Shown here: one piece after another, positions 1-13,302 of the stretch | Layout: each line of letters begins with the position of its first letter | How positions within the stretch are numbered: the stretch's first letter is position 1 | DNA from: Cristatella mucedo | Lineage: Eukaryota > Bryozoa > Phylactolaemata > Cristatellidae | Reading direction: 5' to 3' | Length of the DNA stretch: 64,000 nucleotides | Assembly: GCA_009760855.2 (NCBI GenBank) | Contig: WPIO01000130.1 | Location: 62,001-126,000 of the forward strand | Made by a program: the position numbers and the translations under genes | Notes under the pieces: generated by a model | What the model saw: the letters and a program-made list of their open reading frames with translations, nothing else | Database searches by the model: none | What the model was told of the DNA's origin: nothing

Positions 1-28
1 GGTGGCTCAAGTCACTGCCCTGTTTTAG
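1..28 (+). CDS. Gene A, end of exon coding the first half of Ig2 (partial)
   Basis: The first 28 bases can be read as WLKSLPCF plus AG, followed by the donor gtgggc. This gives a phase-2 junction into the next exon, as in gene B, where the matching exon also ends in a Phe codon plus AG. WLK would fit the C strand of an Ig fold. Only eight codons are visible, so this rests on the phase match and the gene B analogy. Confidence 0.4.
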
Positions 29-2499
29 GTGGGCAGGGGCAAATACCCGCTATCCCTAGCTTCGCCGCTGTTTAAGAAAGTGGGTGGGTGCTGATGTTAC
101 TGAAATATCTCCATGACTCCACCACTTTATGGCCGGATTCATTCAGTGCGTCTTTCATTTTTAAATGGCGAAGTGTTTTCACAATTGTAGTTTTGTCATT
201 GTCAATATTGACATATTTTGTTGATGCCATATAGACGCTGGCATATCGTACAGCACTTAACGAAAAAATTGTGGCATGTTTTATATGGTGCATGGGGTCA
301 TTTCTAGTTGCAGAGCTTTGGTCGACTCCAGCGATATTGCGACAGTGAATACGACGTGTAGCATTGATATTTCACAAATTAACCAAGGTGACGATGGTGT
401 TCGACTGACTATTACCGTCACTCTGCCGACGTACCCGAAACCATCTTCAATTAGTAGATCGCTTTCTGTCTTAGGTAAGTGGGTACGCTGTTTCGCAGAT
501 GTACTTGAGCAGTCGCTTTTCCCCTTCAAGAGCTTCATATTTCTCGGTACAGAGCACTAAAGTTACAGTTTTGATAACTAGGCCCATGTCTGGAGATCCA
601 GCAGCGGGTTTTCGTCTCGAACAGCGTTCATTGGTGCATTTTCACTAAATATAATTTGCATATGCAGGATGTTAAAAGAGTTCCAAAATGGTGGCACATC
701 CTGAGTGGCTTGCGGAAGATGGGTAAATCTATTGGTTAAAAGAACAAAAAGATAGCAATGATCTTTGAAAAACCTCTACGATCGAAGACTAGGATAGTTT
801 CTGAAATATGGATATTCACAAATGTGTTTCGCCTGACATTGCAATCGCACTCAAACCAGACAAAAGTTACCCGACTTTTATGTCGCAGTGTTACGTGAGT
901 CTTGCTAATTTGAAGGTGAATAAGTTAGCTCGGTATGGCATCAACCACAAGTTAGTTAGTGTCGAATCATGACGTCCCTGCAGCGAATGACTATCCGCTG
1001 CAGGGACGTCATTGAGCACCTTGGATTCTCACGTGAGCTCGCAGCAGCCTCATTAATGAGAAGCGAGCCAAGACTTACATTTTCTGGGTGATCAGATAAA
1101 TGAGGAACTTTGTGCGTAGACAAATGCAATGACATGCTTTAGAATATCCATACTACTTCTTGACCAAGGTGAACTATGTGTATCGTAAAACAGATAAAAC
1201 GTGAGCTCGCAGCAGCCTCCTTAATGAGAAGCAAGCCAAGACTATCATTTTCTGGGTGATCAGATAAATGAGGAACTTTGTGCGTGGATAAAAGTAATAA
1301 CATGCTTTAGAATATCCATACTACTTCCTGACCAAGGTGAACTACGTTTATCGTAAAACAGATAAACATTGTAAGGTGTGTGCTCTGCCAGCTGACAGTG
1401 AAAAGGCAAAGTAGTAGTAGACAAATGCAATCGATTCACACCGGTAACAATTTGAGTTGGACGTCAGCATTCGGTACGATTGCGATGCACTTGTGCTCGT
1501 TGCCTTTTCTTCGAACACGAAATAACTAGCAGCGCTGGAGTCCTTGCAATAAGAAGCGGAAGTCAATTAAGAGGAGAAGGCATACAGCAAAGCTGCGACG
1601 AAGCAGGAGGCGACAGCTGATCGTCCAGTCGTCAATTGCAAACGGGAAATACAGACTTTTGGCCCGATTAGCTGCATTGATTCTCACATCGACCGGGTGA
1701 GTGGCCTGCTCAGTCGGCCTTAAACCTGTACGACCGCCAAGCGTCTAGCTCGCAGATGCTTTCCAGATTGTCTAGGCGAAAAGCCAAGCAGCACACGAGA
1801 GAGCTAACTCGAAAAAGTCACCGCGATACATGGACTAGTGATTTGGCACTAAGAAACTTCCTGGCAAAGTCAGCACTCATGGCTGGAGAATGAGCCAACA
1901 ATCACGGCCTTAACTGCACTTCGCTTCCGGTTCGTGCACAGCCAACACAGAGATGCAGAAATGGAAAACCATAGAATGACGGAGAGTGACGAAGAAGGTC
2001 ACTCTTCGTGAACGTTATGTGCCCAGTGGAAGTTCCCGTTAGGCAAAGGTACATGAAAAGGTCCGCTCGAAGACTCGAGCTGGAGCTACAGAACACCACC
2101 TGGCGAGCAGATCTGAAAGAAGTTTCGTGTAAATGAGCAGGCGAATGGTAAGATGCCGTCTGACGGCGGCACTTCTTCGGACTGCGCCGGCCAAAGTCTT
2201 TGCCGCGTACGATCTCTGGTCGTGCCGCGATAGAAAGCAGAAAAAGTATTGCCGTACAGACGCTCGGATGCCACGAGGCACTGCTCTGCAAGCCTATCGT
2301 GAGCGGCAGCATCAGACAGAACTTCGCCCGCCCGCGCCATTTAGCCATTGAGTTGACGATACGAAGGCACTTTTCGGGGCTCGCCCACTGTTCTCCTCTT
2401 CCCTTCCTGAGCTAGAGACGCCAGCAAGTGAAGCGACGCCATTCCTGTGCCCAAGTTTGGCCTCCGCGTGCGACGACCTCCTGAGAAAACGCAACGGCT

Positions 2500-2549
<50 letters not shown>

Positions 2550-4795
2550 CGCTCGCTCGCTCGCGACGTTAATAAGTACGTCCGCAATGCCACCAGCGTT
2601 ACGCCTGCATCGATCGAACGAGGACTCACGCCTGCAGACGACTCTTGTGCGTCAATTACAAGAGCCGTCCAGATAATGCGATGGCCCATGAATATTCAAA
2701 TAAAGGGCAGATTAGGTTTCTGATTGCACTGGACGCGGCACTCGCCGACTCGTCTAGTCTCAGCTAGCTATAGGACAGCTAACCACATGGGCTAGGCACA
2801 AGTTGGCCCAGTTTTCCCAAGCATATGGTTATTACGCTACAAGAAAGGTGAAGGCGAGGAGCCTGTCCAAATTGCCGGATGGCCTACCCAGTTAATTTCG
2901 CCTACTCGGCAGCAAGGAGCCTATATTATTCTCTGACTTCACGGCTGGCGCAGGAATGGGCAAAGTCGAACCGCTCACAGAGAGCCGAGCTGGTCACGAT
3001 TGCAGTACAACCGCTGCTAGTGTCACGCGAAATCGCTGGGGTGGTGAGAAAGCCGATTCAACCAAGTGGGCCCACTGGACGCGTTTCATTAGTATTTGCC
3101 AGGATTTCGACGCACGATTGCGAGCACTGCAGGGAGCAGGCTGCGATTGGCCAGCAAAGCAGAGCTGGGGCCCTGGTGGCGAGAAGCTCGCAAGCGGCAA
3201 GGCGTTCGCGACGCCAGATCGCGATCAAATGGCCGCGCATTAGGTTTTCGCACGCCGCTCAGGTTAGGCTGCGTCATCGAGTCCCTTTTTTTCCCCCAAA
3301 TGTCCCACCTCAGAGGCCGTCCGCCATCGCGAACGACAAGAGATCCCTGATAGATTTTCTGCAGCGAAGAGTATCGCTCGCTAGGACACTTACAAGCAGA
3401 AGTCCCATCGAATGCAATGTTAACAATTTTTGAATTGCTGTGAAGCAAGCCGGTGAGAACCGACCGCCAGCTGACCGCTTACGAAGAATGGAGCGGTGCT
3501 ACTCCAGCAGGCTTCTCGGACAATGGAGACAAATGGAGTGCAAGCCCTTGCCCGAAGCTCGCGGGTCTAATTGGCAGTATGAAGCCATAACAACGCCCCA
3601 CGAGCATGTTAGCCCCGGAGAGTGCTATCAGACTGACACAATTGAACTCAATAACCTCAATAGCGCTTGACACTTTTGGCGAGTCAAAAGACCGTTTAGT
3701 GGCTCGTCTCATCCCAACGAACCTCACTATCGTTCTGAAACTGCAGCATTGTTGAACTGGAATACCAAACTTAAGCAAAGATCAGATAACGCAGTACCTA
3801 ATGGCACTGCTGCTAGAGTCTCTGTGTTAACTTAGCAATTGAGTGGCTGTGGCAAATCCTCTTAACGTTAAAATATTGTAGTTGATATTGTCGTAGCTGT
3901 CCTGTCTCTTCGAATTTTAAGTGTCTTTCAGCCCATGCGAGGTGCCCTATAAAGGTTTATTTATTGTTAGACCCTCATGTGAATTTATTATTATTATTAT
4001 TATTATTATTAATATCTACGGCTGCAGCTTTACAAGATCTTTCAGAGGCGACTTGCAGTAAATTTCATTTTTGTCTGTGTTGTAGTACCTCCAACTATTG
4101 AGTGCCAGAAGATATTCTTTGCGATTAGAGGAACCCAGACCATCTTAAAGTGCCTCCTCCGATCAAGAGGAAGCCAAGTTACTCTCGCTTGGAATCTTAA
4201 CCAAAAGACTCTTATAAGCCTGGATTCGACGTTGTTAGAAGAACACAAGGAAGGTCTAACCGCGCAAGTGAACAGACAGGATAAGGTAAGCTTTTGGTAG
4301 CTAAAACAAAATAGGCGCAACATGGCTGTCAACAAGAGCGCTTCGAGCTCTGATGTTCTTCAAGCTGAGCCTCAAATGTCGACAAAAGAAAAGGAAACTT
4401 TGCCTGAGATCTCATACTGAGACTGCCGAGTTGTTCATTTGCTAGTGTAGCAGGTCCTCGCATCAGGTGTCTGAAATAACAGGTTGCTGCTACCGAAGAA
4501 TAGTTCTGGCCTTAGAGGCACAGCTAGATCAAATGTGGCTTTTAGACTAAAACTTCGTGCACACAAATTTTATGCATTTAAAATCCTGCCGACAGTCAAT
4601 GACATCGTGTTAGGGAGACTAGATGCAGAATTTATTGTTCAGCTAGCGACATGCTTTAGTGCTTTGAGATGTTGTCACCAGCATCTGTCTAATCACGGTT
4701 GGTATCGCGAATGTTCTTTGGTTTGTTCCCAAGCCGCAGCATCACCATGCAACATTTCTGCTGGATTCCTCACACTACGGACATTGATTAATAGG

Positions 4796-4880
<85 letters not shown>

Positions 4881-7800
4881 ATTTGCATAAAACCCAAAGA
4901 AAGCTTAGTCTCTATTCAGGCGCTTGACATATTTCACTGGGCTTGAGCCCATAACCTCGGCTTTGGTCGGGGCGAGTACCTTAACCACTGGGTCAAGCCA
5001 GCTCGGCATGAGCTTTACTCTTGCTTAGACGACTGACTGTTGCTTAGGCAAAGGACTGAATAATATTATAGTATCTTGTATTGCTTAGACTGACGATACT
5101 CTTCCCACACATGTCAGCTTTACGTAGCCCTCGCAGACTGCCCAAGCCGCGATAGACCGACCTCACGTGTACCTGCACTGGACCATTGTGTACTTGTACC
5201 AGATGCAAGTGTAAGTAGACGCTGCACTCAGGCGCCATAATGCCCGCGTACTAAAATGCATGACCACAGCAAGAATTGTGCGACTGCACCACTCTAGTGG
5301 CAAAAGCATTCTTAGCTCTGATAACAGTACACGAACGCGACGAGGCACACTCTGAGTTGCACTCACTAATTGTTGCCTGCACTTGATACCACTGTCGGCG
5401 GCCGCGAACTAGAAACTAAAAGAAAACTACAAGAGAAACTACAAGAGCAGCATTCTCGTCATTAATTTCTCATTATATTCACTAGTCATAGACATCTGCA
5501 GTACGTCTACATACTTGCAAAAGTGATAATCAGGGTTCGCTTAACACCAAAATCGCCCGCTGAGCCTTTGGAGCTGGCCCAGGCATCATTTCGATTGACC
5601 GGTCATCTGCAGATTGGTCACATATCACGCGAGCCCGGTCGTCTAATGTAATTGGCATATTCCCGCTGCTTTTTCACCGGAATGATAATGGCTACCCTCG
5701 CGCATTTTGAATCCGATATACCGGACAACTCGTAACGGGCAGGTCGATGATCTATGTCGACGAGTCATGATCCGACGGATCGTACATTATTGACACTAGC
5801 AATGCATTGACCAAACTGATAGTTATGGCACCCGTGGGCAAGCTTCGTCAGACCTATGGCATTACCATGAACGATAGCGCGAAGCTTCGACAACTCGGCA
5901 GCTAGACATTTTTTGTGGCAGAAAATGTTCCAATTAGCTAAAAGCAAAATGAAATAGTAATTTAGTTTACACATTTCAGCACACACAATTGCACCTTTTC
6001 GCTATGAAATTCACGTCCTAACTTAAGGATATCTTGGTATGCAACAAAAAACCGTATAACTCCAATGTATCAAACTTTCGCAAAAAATAGCTGTGTCTGA
6101 TCGCGTAGTTGATCTTGTATCTGTCGGAGTTGGCACAAAAAATAAAGGGTATCGAGGAACCACACGGAGATCCCCTACTCGGGCCATGGTCATGGATGGG
6201 GATTATCTTCTAAGAACATGATGCCAAGATTTATACCGGACTTTTTAAAAACTTGATCGCATACTAATTTTACCGAATAGCCCAATAAATGATACTAATC
6301 AAGTTTTATTATATTTAAACTAATTAAAAAATAGGCCGAGTATCATGGGCGAACTAAAACTCGTTCAGCGAACTGTACAAATGCTGGCCAGTGCCCAGAC
6401 AAGTCGTGCATGTAAGTTACTGAGTCGATAACTCTCTTCTCTCCGATCAAGGAATGCGCAATAGTTGCAGCTTGGCACCTATTTTGCGATTACAAGCATG
6501 CTCATTCATTCGCGAAGTACACCAGGATAAGTTCCGAGCACTTGATTTCAAAATTAGAGCAGATACTCCAAAGCCGCGTGTTGAGCGTCGAACGGTGAGT
6601 AGTCTCTTGATCGCTCAGTCTGTAGAGCACAAGAGCGGCAACCCGGAGTTGGTGGGATCGGTCCTTGCTCGAAGCGAACACGAGGGAGACGCGGTGAACG
6701 TGGGACACGGTTGATAGTAGTTATTGCGAGCAAGTGTGCGACGGTCAACCTCTGCCATTAAGCCTGACAAAAAAACATACCCACACACACAGGCTAAGCC
6801 AGGTCTCATAGGCGATGCATGCTATTCGCAAATTTTTGCCGTTTTACTACATTCCTCTCCGGTTCATTTTGCAAGAACTCTGCTATTTAAGTGAGGTTAC
6901 TGAATCAGCTGATCGCTATTCTATATTGCTTAATTAAGTCAAAATTGCCACAATGCACCCCTTATCTTCGCCTGCTTCCCATTAAGCAGCGCATCGACGT
7001 CAGGTTCTGCCACTCACGTTTAGGTGCCCTCATTCTCCTGCTCCGGCTTACCTAGCTGTAATGGCGGACCATTGCGGGCATTCCTTCGTGTTTCCGCTCC
7101 CCTGGCAAGATTAGATTTATTGAGCCTAAAACCAATCTCAACCCTTCAGTGACCGTACCTTGAGTTTCCTTGCCTTATGCAAAGCCTGGAATTCACTGCC
7201 GATTAAAAGAAAATCTCGATGTCCACCGACTTGTCGACGTTTAAAGCAAGGTTGGCGCCCACCTGTTCTTCACAGCATTTGCTTCGTCCTCATCAATCGC
7301 CCTCTGTGTGCTTGTGCGTGCTGTTCGCATAAAAATAGATTAATTTCTGGCTTAAACAAAGCATTTTTTCTACATCAGCACAGAGACCCTTCGCACAGTG
7401 TGAGATTTGCCCCTTAATAGCAAGCGTTTGACGCTGGGAGGAAATGACATGAGCTTGAGTGCCAGTGGCATGAGCTCGCAGGGCTGACTGGCCAGCAGCC
7501 ACGTGTGTCTGGTATTTCGAAAAATATATCACCTTAGTGAGGGCAACGTAGTTTACTGCGCGTATGTAGCAGCGCATACTCGCTGGGCATACTCGCGTGG
7601 CAGCAGTATTTGTCGTACAGTCAGTGTCTGGCCGCCGCATGGCGCACCTTATGATTTCTGCAGGACGCAAGTGACGGAGCAATTGCCACGCTGCTGATTC
7701 AAGTGGTGGGGGATGGCAGCTACGGTGTTTACACGCTAGTGGCGACCAACGAGGGAGGCAGAGCGTCGGCAGACATGGAGCTAAAAGCTGCAGGTAACGC

Positions 7801-8083
7801 GTTTGAGAAACAGCTGGTACTCTCATATACATGCTGCTTGCAATCACCTTTCTAGCCGTCTCAGAGTACCGGCACCGGTCGGTCCTGTTTCCTACTGCTG
7901 CGAGTACATACTGCTGTTTTCCTTGCAGAGGCAGAGACCGCAAAGCCTGACATAGTCAAAGATTTCAGTGCCAGAGGTGGGGCCTCAGCAATTTCTGGTG
8001 GAACAATCACGCCATGGTTGCTTGCTGCATTGACAGTTGCTGCAGCAGTCAAGCCGGCACCCAATAGTGACGCGTCTTGCTGA
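1..8083 (+). CDS. Gene A: 3' half of an IgSF surface-protein gene (exon join)
   Basis: Joined coding exons are 1-28, 314-474, 4086-4285, 7664-7793 and 7929-8083, about 222 residues. The 5' part (signal peptide, Ig1, start of Ig2) lies left of the window. The order is the end of Ig2, a complete Ig3, then a hydrophobic tail. All junctions have GT/AG borders and agree in phase (2, 1, 0, 1). The same phase series and nearly the same exon sizes occur in gene B on the other strand, which is the main proof that both are real. Expected role by family: a surface or secreted recognition or adhesion protein; the ligand is unknown. No consensus AATAAA lies within about 600 bp after the stop. Lachesin/IgLON-type proteins also have three Ig domains and a GPI tail, but I see no convincing sequence match to them. 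Confidence 0.75.
314..474 (+). CDS. Gene A exon, second half of Ig2
   Basis: The acceptor is ttgcag before 314 (an alternative, ttctag before 308, keeps the frame) and the donor is G|gtaagt after 474. The 53 whole codons begin ALVDSSD and include an N-glycosylation sequon running into a cysteine (NTTC). They end in the alternating strand LTITVTLP and then SRSLSVL, like the F and G strands of a C2-type Ig domain. The exon enters in phase 2 and leaves in phase 1. It aligns with gene B exon 5 (25,790-25,941), which ends ATVQVQ at the same junction. Confidence 0.72.
969..1012. repeat. Perfect 17-bp inverted repeat (hairpin) in gene A intron
   Basis: The arm atgacgtccctgcagcg at 969-985 is exactly reverse-complemented at 996-1012, with a 10-nt loop. 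It lies 19 bp before a 168-bp tandem duplication and may mark the end of a small non-autonomous DNA element. No terminal repeat pair was found around the whole block. Confidence 0.9.
1031..1366. repeat. Tandem duplication of a 168-bp unit
   Basis: The copies are 1031-1198 and 1199-1366. Both begin acgtgagctcgcagcagcct and end near cgtaaaacagataaa, with only scattered substitutions and single-base indels. The high similarity suggests a recent duplication inside a gene A intron. Confidence 0.9.
1367..4085 (+). other. Gene A intron, remainder
   Basis: This holds a (CT)n then (CTCG)n microsatellite at about 2501-2568 and a mildly GC-rich stretch at 2.0-3.45 kb. Several open frames in that stretch overlap on both strands and match nothing I recognise. 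A (TTA)n run lies at 3987-4010, and a (T)-rich acceptor tract precedes 4086. No exon is supported here. Confidence 0.6.
4086..4285 (+). CDS. Gene A exon, first half of Ig3
   Basis: The acceptor is gtgttgtag and the donor AAG|gtaagc. The exon enters in phase 1 (V from the split codon, then PPTIEC) and leaves in phase 0, 66 whole codons. Counting the first Pro as 1, cysteines stand at 6 and 22 and the core Trp at 35 (LAWNL). Gene B exon 6 (PPQVDC) has Cys 6, Cys 22 and Trp 35 at exactly the same places, although little else is conserved. An I-set-like Ig domain start is the best reading. The extra A-strand cysteine is not usual. Confidence 0.82.
4797..4880. repeat. (CA)n followed by (TA)n microsatellite
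   Basis: About 64 bp of CA dinucleotides run directly into about 18 bp of TA. This abuts the 3' (tail) end of a reverse-oriented SINE1 copy, which suggests the microsatellite grew from the SINE tail. Confidence 0.95.
4881..5008 (-). mobile_element. SINE1 copy (tRNA-derived)
   Basis: On the minus strand it reads a tRNA-like head with A box (gtggttaaggt-type) and B box (gggcttgagccc), then the SINE1 tail hairpin (gcgcctgaatagagac...). It is moderately decayed. Confidence 0.85.
5009..7663 (+). other. Gene A intron, remainder
   Basis: Most of this interval shows no recognisable coding exon. It holds one decayed LINE fragment at about 6940-7300, listed separately. Short open frames on both strands lack splice-site context or Ig features. 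Confidence 0.5.
6940..7300 (+). mobile_element. LINE-A fragment, decayed 3' coding end
   Basis: Degraded bases still match the LINE-A reverse-transcriptase C-terminus: a cttcccattaagcagcgcat segment (LP-IKQRI), a ctcctgctccggcttacct segment (SPAPAYL) and aaagcctggaattcactgcc (KAWNSLP). It is frameshifted and non-functional, inside a gene A intron. Confidence 0.65.
7664..7793 (+). CDS. Gene A exon, second half of Ig3
   Basis: The acceptor is atttctgcag and the donor GCAG|gtaacg. The exon enters in phase 0 and leaves in phase 1, 43 whole codons. It carries the E-to-G strands: TLLIQVV, then DGSYGVYTLVATN, then ASADMELKA. This fits the Ig signature D-x-G-x-Y-x-C-x-A-x-N, with leucine in place of the cysteine. 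The matching gene B exon has FKLVAGN, also with leucine there. The next intron is only 135 bp. Confidence 0.85.
7929..8083 (+). CDS. Gene A last coding exon: C-terminal anchor tail and stop
   Basis: The acceptor is ttccttgcag; a split Glu codon starts the exon and TGA lies at 8081-8083. The exon is 155 nt, the same length as gene B's last exon. The tail has a hydrophilic linker (AETAKPDIVKDF), a run of small residues (ASAISGG) and a hydrophobic stretch (PWLLAALTVAAAV), then KPAPNSDASC. Small residues followed by a hydrophobic run fit a GPI-attachment signal. The 12 polar residues after it also allow a single membrane span with a very short cytoplasmic end. Confidence 0.8.
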
Positions 8084-9686
<1,603 letters not shown>

Positions 9687-9699
9687 AGCGTGGTGTTGC

Positions 9700-10076
9700 A
9701 ACACACTGCCAATCTGATTCCACCCAGTGCAAACGGATGTCACGGGCTAGCGGTTGCCACCTGCCTTTAGGCTTTGCTCACTAACGCGATTATTGATTTC
9801 TCCCACGTAGACATCTGTCCGTCTCTCATTGTAATAAAATGAAGGCAGCCAACAGGGACAGTCATAGCACAAGAGTGCCGGCAATCAGCAGGAAATTGCA
9901 GGACAGATGAGACGCCTGAGAGGACCAATGATGCGAAGCGGCATGGCATTAGTTTGCGGCTGACTCAACTATTATGTGAGTTGGCCTTATCGTGACTGTG
10001 CGGCTGAGTAATACCTCGGTAAGAATGTCGCTCAGTGTGACGCACGGATGGTACGCAAAAGAGTGAAAGAAAGGTT
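9700..10076. other. Intergenic, nothing recognised
   Basis: This is unique-looking sequence. The only motif noted is an AATAAA near 9834, which is too far from gene A's stop to assign. Confidence 0.5.
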
Positions 10077-10388
10077 AGCTGATTAAACAGCCTCATTCGT
10101 AGAACGGCAGAAGAGCATTAACGGCTATCGCCACCCAGCTTGCAGTATATATGTATATAATATGTATAATTTATTTGTTAAGCACCCCAAGAGAACTTAA
10201 TCTCTATTCAGGCGCTTAACATATGCCTTGGGGCTCGAGCCCACGACCTCAGCCAGACTTCGGTCGGGGCGAGCACCTTAACCACTGTACCAAATCAGCT
10301 CAGCGTTGGGTAATAAAAGATCGCCCACTGCGGGACTCGAACCCAAGGCCTAGGTCATATAGAGCGAGCACCTTACCCTTGGGGTAAG
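10077..10388 (-). mobile_element. SINE2 copy split by a SINE1 insertion
   Basis: The 3' part of a minus-oriented SINE2 lies at 10,077-10,146 (agctgattaaacagcctc...cttgcag). The rest resumes at about 10,312 (aaagatcgcccactgc, gactcgaaccc B box) and ends at about 10,388. A SINE1 fills the gap exactly where an intact SINE2 would be continuous. Confidence 0.85.
10147..10305 (-). mobile_element. SINE1 copy nested in SINE2
   Basis: This is a minus-oriented SINE1 with an AT-rich tail (10,147-10,170), the tail hairpin (gagaacttaatctctattca), B box ggctcgagccc and A box region. It interrupts a SINE2. I could not fix a clear target-site duplication. Confidence 0.88.
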
Positions 10389-12145
10389 ATAAAGGGGTTA
10401 AGATGCCTGCCTGTTTCAAATAAAAGTAGCTGCATCCGCGTCAGGCAGAACTAGGCAGCAAACTCAGGGCTCATAACAGCTCCAGTCTAAGCCGACCTGC
10501 GACAAATGCTGGTGGAGCCGTGAACCGATGCGTCGCAGCTAATGACTTGTAGATGCAGCGCCGATGCACGAGGGCATGCCGACTGTAGCGGGAACATGGT
10601 AGCGACGAAGAGCGCTCACACCTTAACATAGAAATATCCCTTATCCATAGCGTGGATAGGCCTACTTTACAGCGATCGATGCAGCTTTACCGGCGGTCAG
10701 CGGGCCGTCATAGCGTGGAGAGACTTTCGTACGGCGGCGCCAGATAATACAGTGCTCAAATCAGCTCAATAGGTGGATCACTAACGGACTGTCCATTGCA
10801 TGGCTTCGGCTTTTGCGCTGCAGTGGCCATTGATTATCACATACTCGGCCCCTAGCCATTGAGTTTCAGGACCCGCGAATAGTGAGTACTAGTCATGATC
10901 TGGCTAATTTAGGATGCCTCAGTTTCAATGGCTCGGGTTGCTTCTGCTCCTCCGGCGCAGTAGTTCTGCATAATATTAGCTATTAATAGTTAATAATATT
11001 AATATTAACATTAATATTATTCTGGATTATAATAACGGATTTAGTGTCCGGCTTGAGTACATCGATCTGGTAAGCCTGCTGGGATTCTACGCCCCAGATC
11101 TCTGTGAAACTAAACCACGTTTGCAGCGGAGCAATGAACCGCAGCACACAGCAAATGCTTCCAAAAGGTTTTTCTCTTCGGAAACTGTCGTCGGAGTCGT
11201 GAGCTGGCTGAGCGAGTCATCTCTCAGACCTAAATTCCAAAGAGCAACTTTGCGATAGGTTGGAACGCTGTCTGAGGTCCGATGCTGCTTCTCCTGCTAC
11301 GACTACGAAGCAGCTACACAGCCAGCCGGCAATGCTACTGGGGGGCGGGGCAGTTACTCCAGAGCCTTGTAAGAGGTTGGCGGACCGATGCACGGCAAAT
11401 ATGGGTGCGGAATAAAAACTGTGGGCATACGGCCTCGTATTAACTTACTTGCCCTGTCAATAGTATTGATACTTACACAAAACACTAAGCAGGTATTTAG
11501 CTTATGGTGGGCAGATATTGGCGGTCTATTTATCTGCATGCCAAGTCAAAAGATATCTGCTGGCACCAGGTGAGCATCACCTTAGCGGATGAAACAAGTC
11601 TTTTGTGAAGAGTGTTTCATACTTTCAAATACATGTTGCGTTCGCATATCTTCTTTCAACTCGTTATTGGTGACGACATTTTTCTGATTGGGGTCATTAT
11701 GAAAGCGATAAATCTGGGCTAGCTGTTCTGTCACATGACTAAGCCAAATCGAGCTAGGTCACATGACTACCTTTGTGTAAGCACGACCTCTCTATAAGCA
11801 TAGAAGATCGTCCGACAGAAAGAATGCTTGCAGAGAGGTTCAGCTGTCGTGAAATGAGGGACAAACAGCTCCGAGCGTAAGGCTGACGTTCGCCAGAGCG
11901 TCAATCTCCGCGCCTGTATTCGTGCAGTAGTTTCAGCCACTTGAATATTTACTCACAGTGGACGGTGACTGCCGGTCTCTGCATGAAAACCGGGGATTCC
12001 TGATGCCATTGATATTAACACGCTCTATCACCTTACTCCATCCTTAAAGTGTACCTAATATAGCATCATAAAAACCATGCTTAGAAGACAAGTGGGAGTC
12101 CTGCAATATGGCCATATCCATCCGCATGGGTGCATTAATATGGCA
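10389..12145. other. Intergenic, no gene seen
   Basis: No open frame carries recognisable protein features. A short AT-rich patch at 10,965-11,030 holds a perfect hairpin (10,992-11,021). The rest looks like old, unassigned sequence. Confidence 0.5.
10992..11021. repeat. AT-only perfect hairpin
   Basis: Arms aataatattaat (10,992-11,003) and attaatattatt (11,010-11,021) are exact reverse complements with a 6-nt loop, in an AT-rich island within otherwise balanced DNA. Confidence 0.85.
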
Positions 12146-12300
12146 AGCTGATTCAGCAGTCTCATTTATATAGCGGCAGAAAAGCATCAATGGCTATCTT
12201 GACTGCTTGCAGTGCGCTGTAAAGAATCGCCCGCTTCCGGACTAAAACCCACGACCTGGGTCGTGAAGAGCGAGCACCTTATCCCTCGGCTGAGACCCAA
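12146..12300 (-). mobile_element. SINE2 copy
   Basis: It is minus-oriented: agctgattcagcagtctca at the tail end, a central tcgcccgcttccgg, and a diverged B box. The tRNA-like head ends near 12,300. Confidence 0.8.
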
Positions 12301-13178
12301 GGGTTAATAAGATATCGCAAAACATTACTTGATCAAGTCTAAAGGGATTCTTACGATTGGAGCGGAAAGTAGGTTTTCTATTGGCATTCATAAAAATTCG
12401 GCCAGCATTTTGCGATTGCTAGCTAAGATTCCAGTCCTAAAAAATTGCTTTAGAAGAAGTATAACGCTGCGAGGGCGGAAAACCTTGAAGAGAGTGGGCT
12501 CAGAGAACCACAATGCTGGCCTAATCGATTTCTTAACGTTAAAATGCGTCACGCTCACCTTTCGGAATTGTAGCGCACCGGCAGGGCACCTGCTCTGTTG
12601 AGTTTAAGGATCAGCATTCCAAGGAGTTGTTCAAGTAAGAGTCGGACAGCTGCTAGCTATATGTTCGCACCAGGTGAAACGGCATGCCCTTGAATTCGTA
12701 CGTTTATGCACGCGCTGACAGAGTCAGCTACTGTCGCAGTAAGATAACTAGTTGAAGCACCAAGGAAGAGATAAACGCCGCGGCCCGACAAAGCCCCGAA
12801 AGCAGTGGCTCCTCTGTCATACCGCTCAAAAATACCTATCCGTTGGAGCTGGCCTTCGGCCACTTCTTCTTCGGCCAGCTTAGAGTTTAGCAACGAATTT
12901 TCTTTTTTTTAATTGCAGCTGCTGTGCGCGCGGGCGGACGGGCGCCGAAGGTGCGGACGGCTGCAAACGTACTGTTGCAAAAGCGCGCAGACCGGCTTCG
13001 GTCGGTCTCCGTCTTGCGCTTATTTCGCGACACAAGTAACGAGCTCTAGACATCCGCACGGCCGATTCTGGCAGAACGACTCGAGCGGCTCGAAGCAGCT
13101 CAGCCAATAAATCGCGGAAACGGCGCAAAGTGCATTCGCGGAGCTGATAACCTTACGGCGCAGTATATACAAATATAT
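12301..13178. other. Intergenic, nothing recognised
   Basis: A GC-richer patch at 12,760-13,140 has overlapping open frames on both strands but no domain signature. Confidence 0.45.
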
Positions 13179-13302
13179 ATATATAATTCATTTGTATAGC
13201 GCCTCAAGAGAACTTAATCTCTATTCAGGCGCTTTACATATGCCTCGGGGCTCGAGCCCACAACCTCAGCCTGACCTGGGCCGGGGCGAGCGCCTTAACC
13301 AA
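13179..13302 (-). mobile_element. SINE1 copy, head-truncated
   Basis: The tail hairpin (gagaacttaatctctattca), B box (ggctcgagccc) and a partial A box are present. The expected tRNA-like 5' end is missing after about 13,302. The (TA)n tail lies at the left end. Confidence 0.85.

Noticed and set aside
1031-1366. CRISPR array or spaced repeats
   Set aside because: Only two directly abutting 168-bp units, no spacers, in an animal intron.
2879-3433. 184-codon plus-strand open frame
   Set aside because: Inside a gene A intron, with equally open frames on the other strand; composition is random-looking and no motif is recognised.
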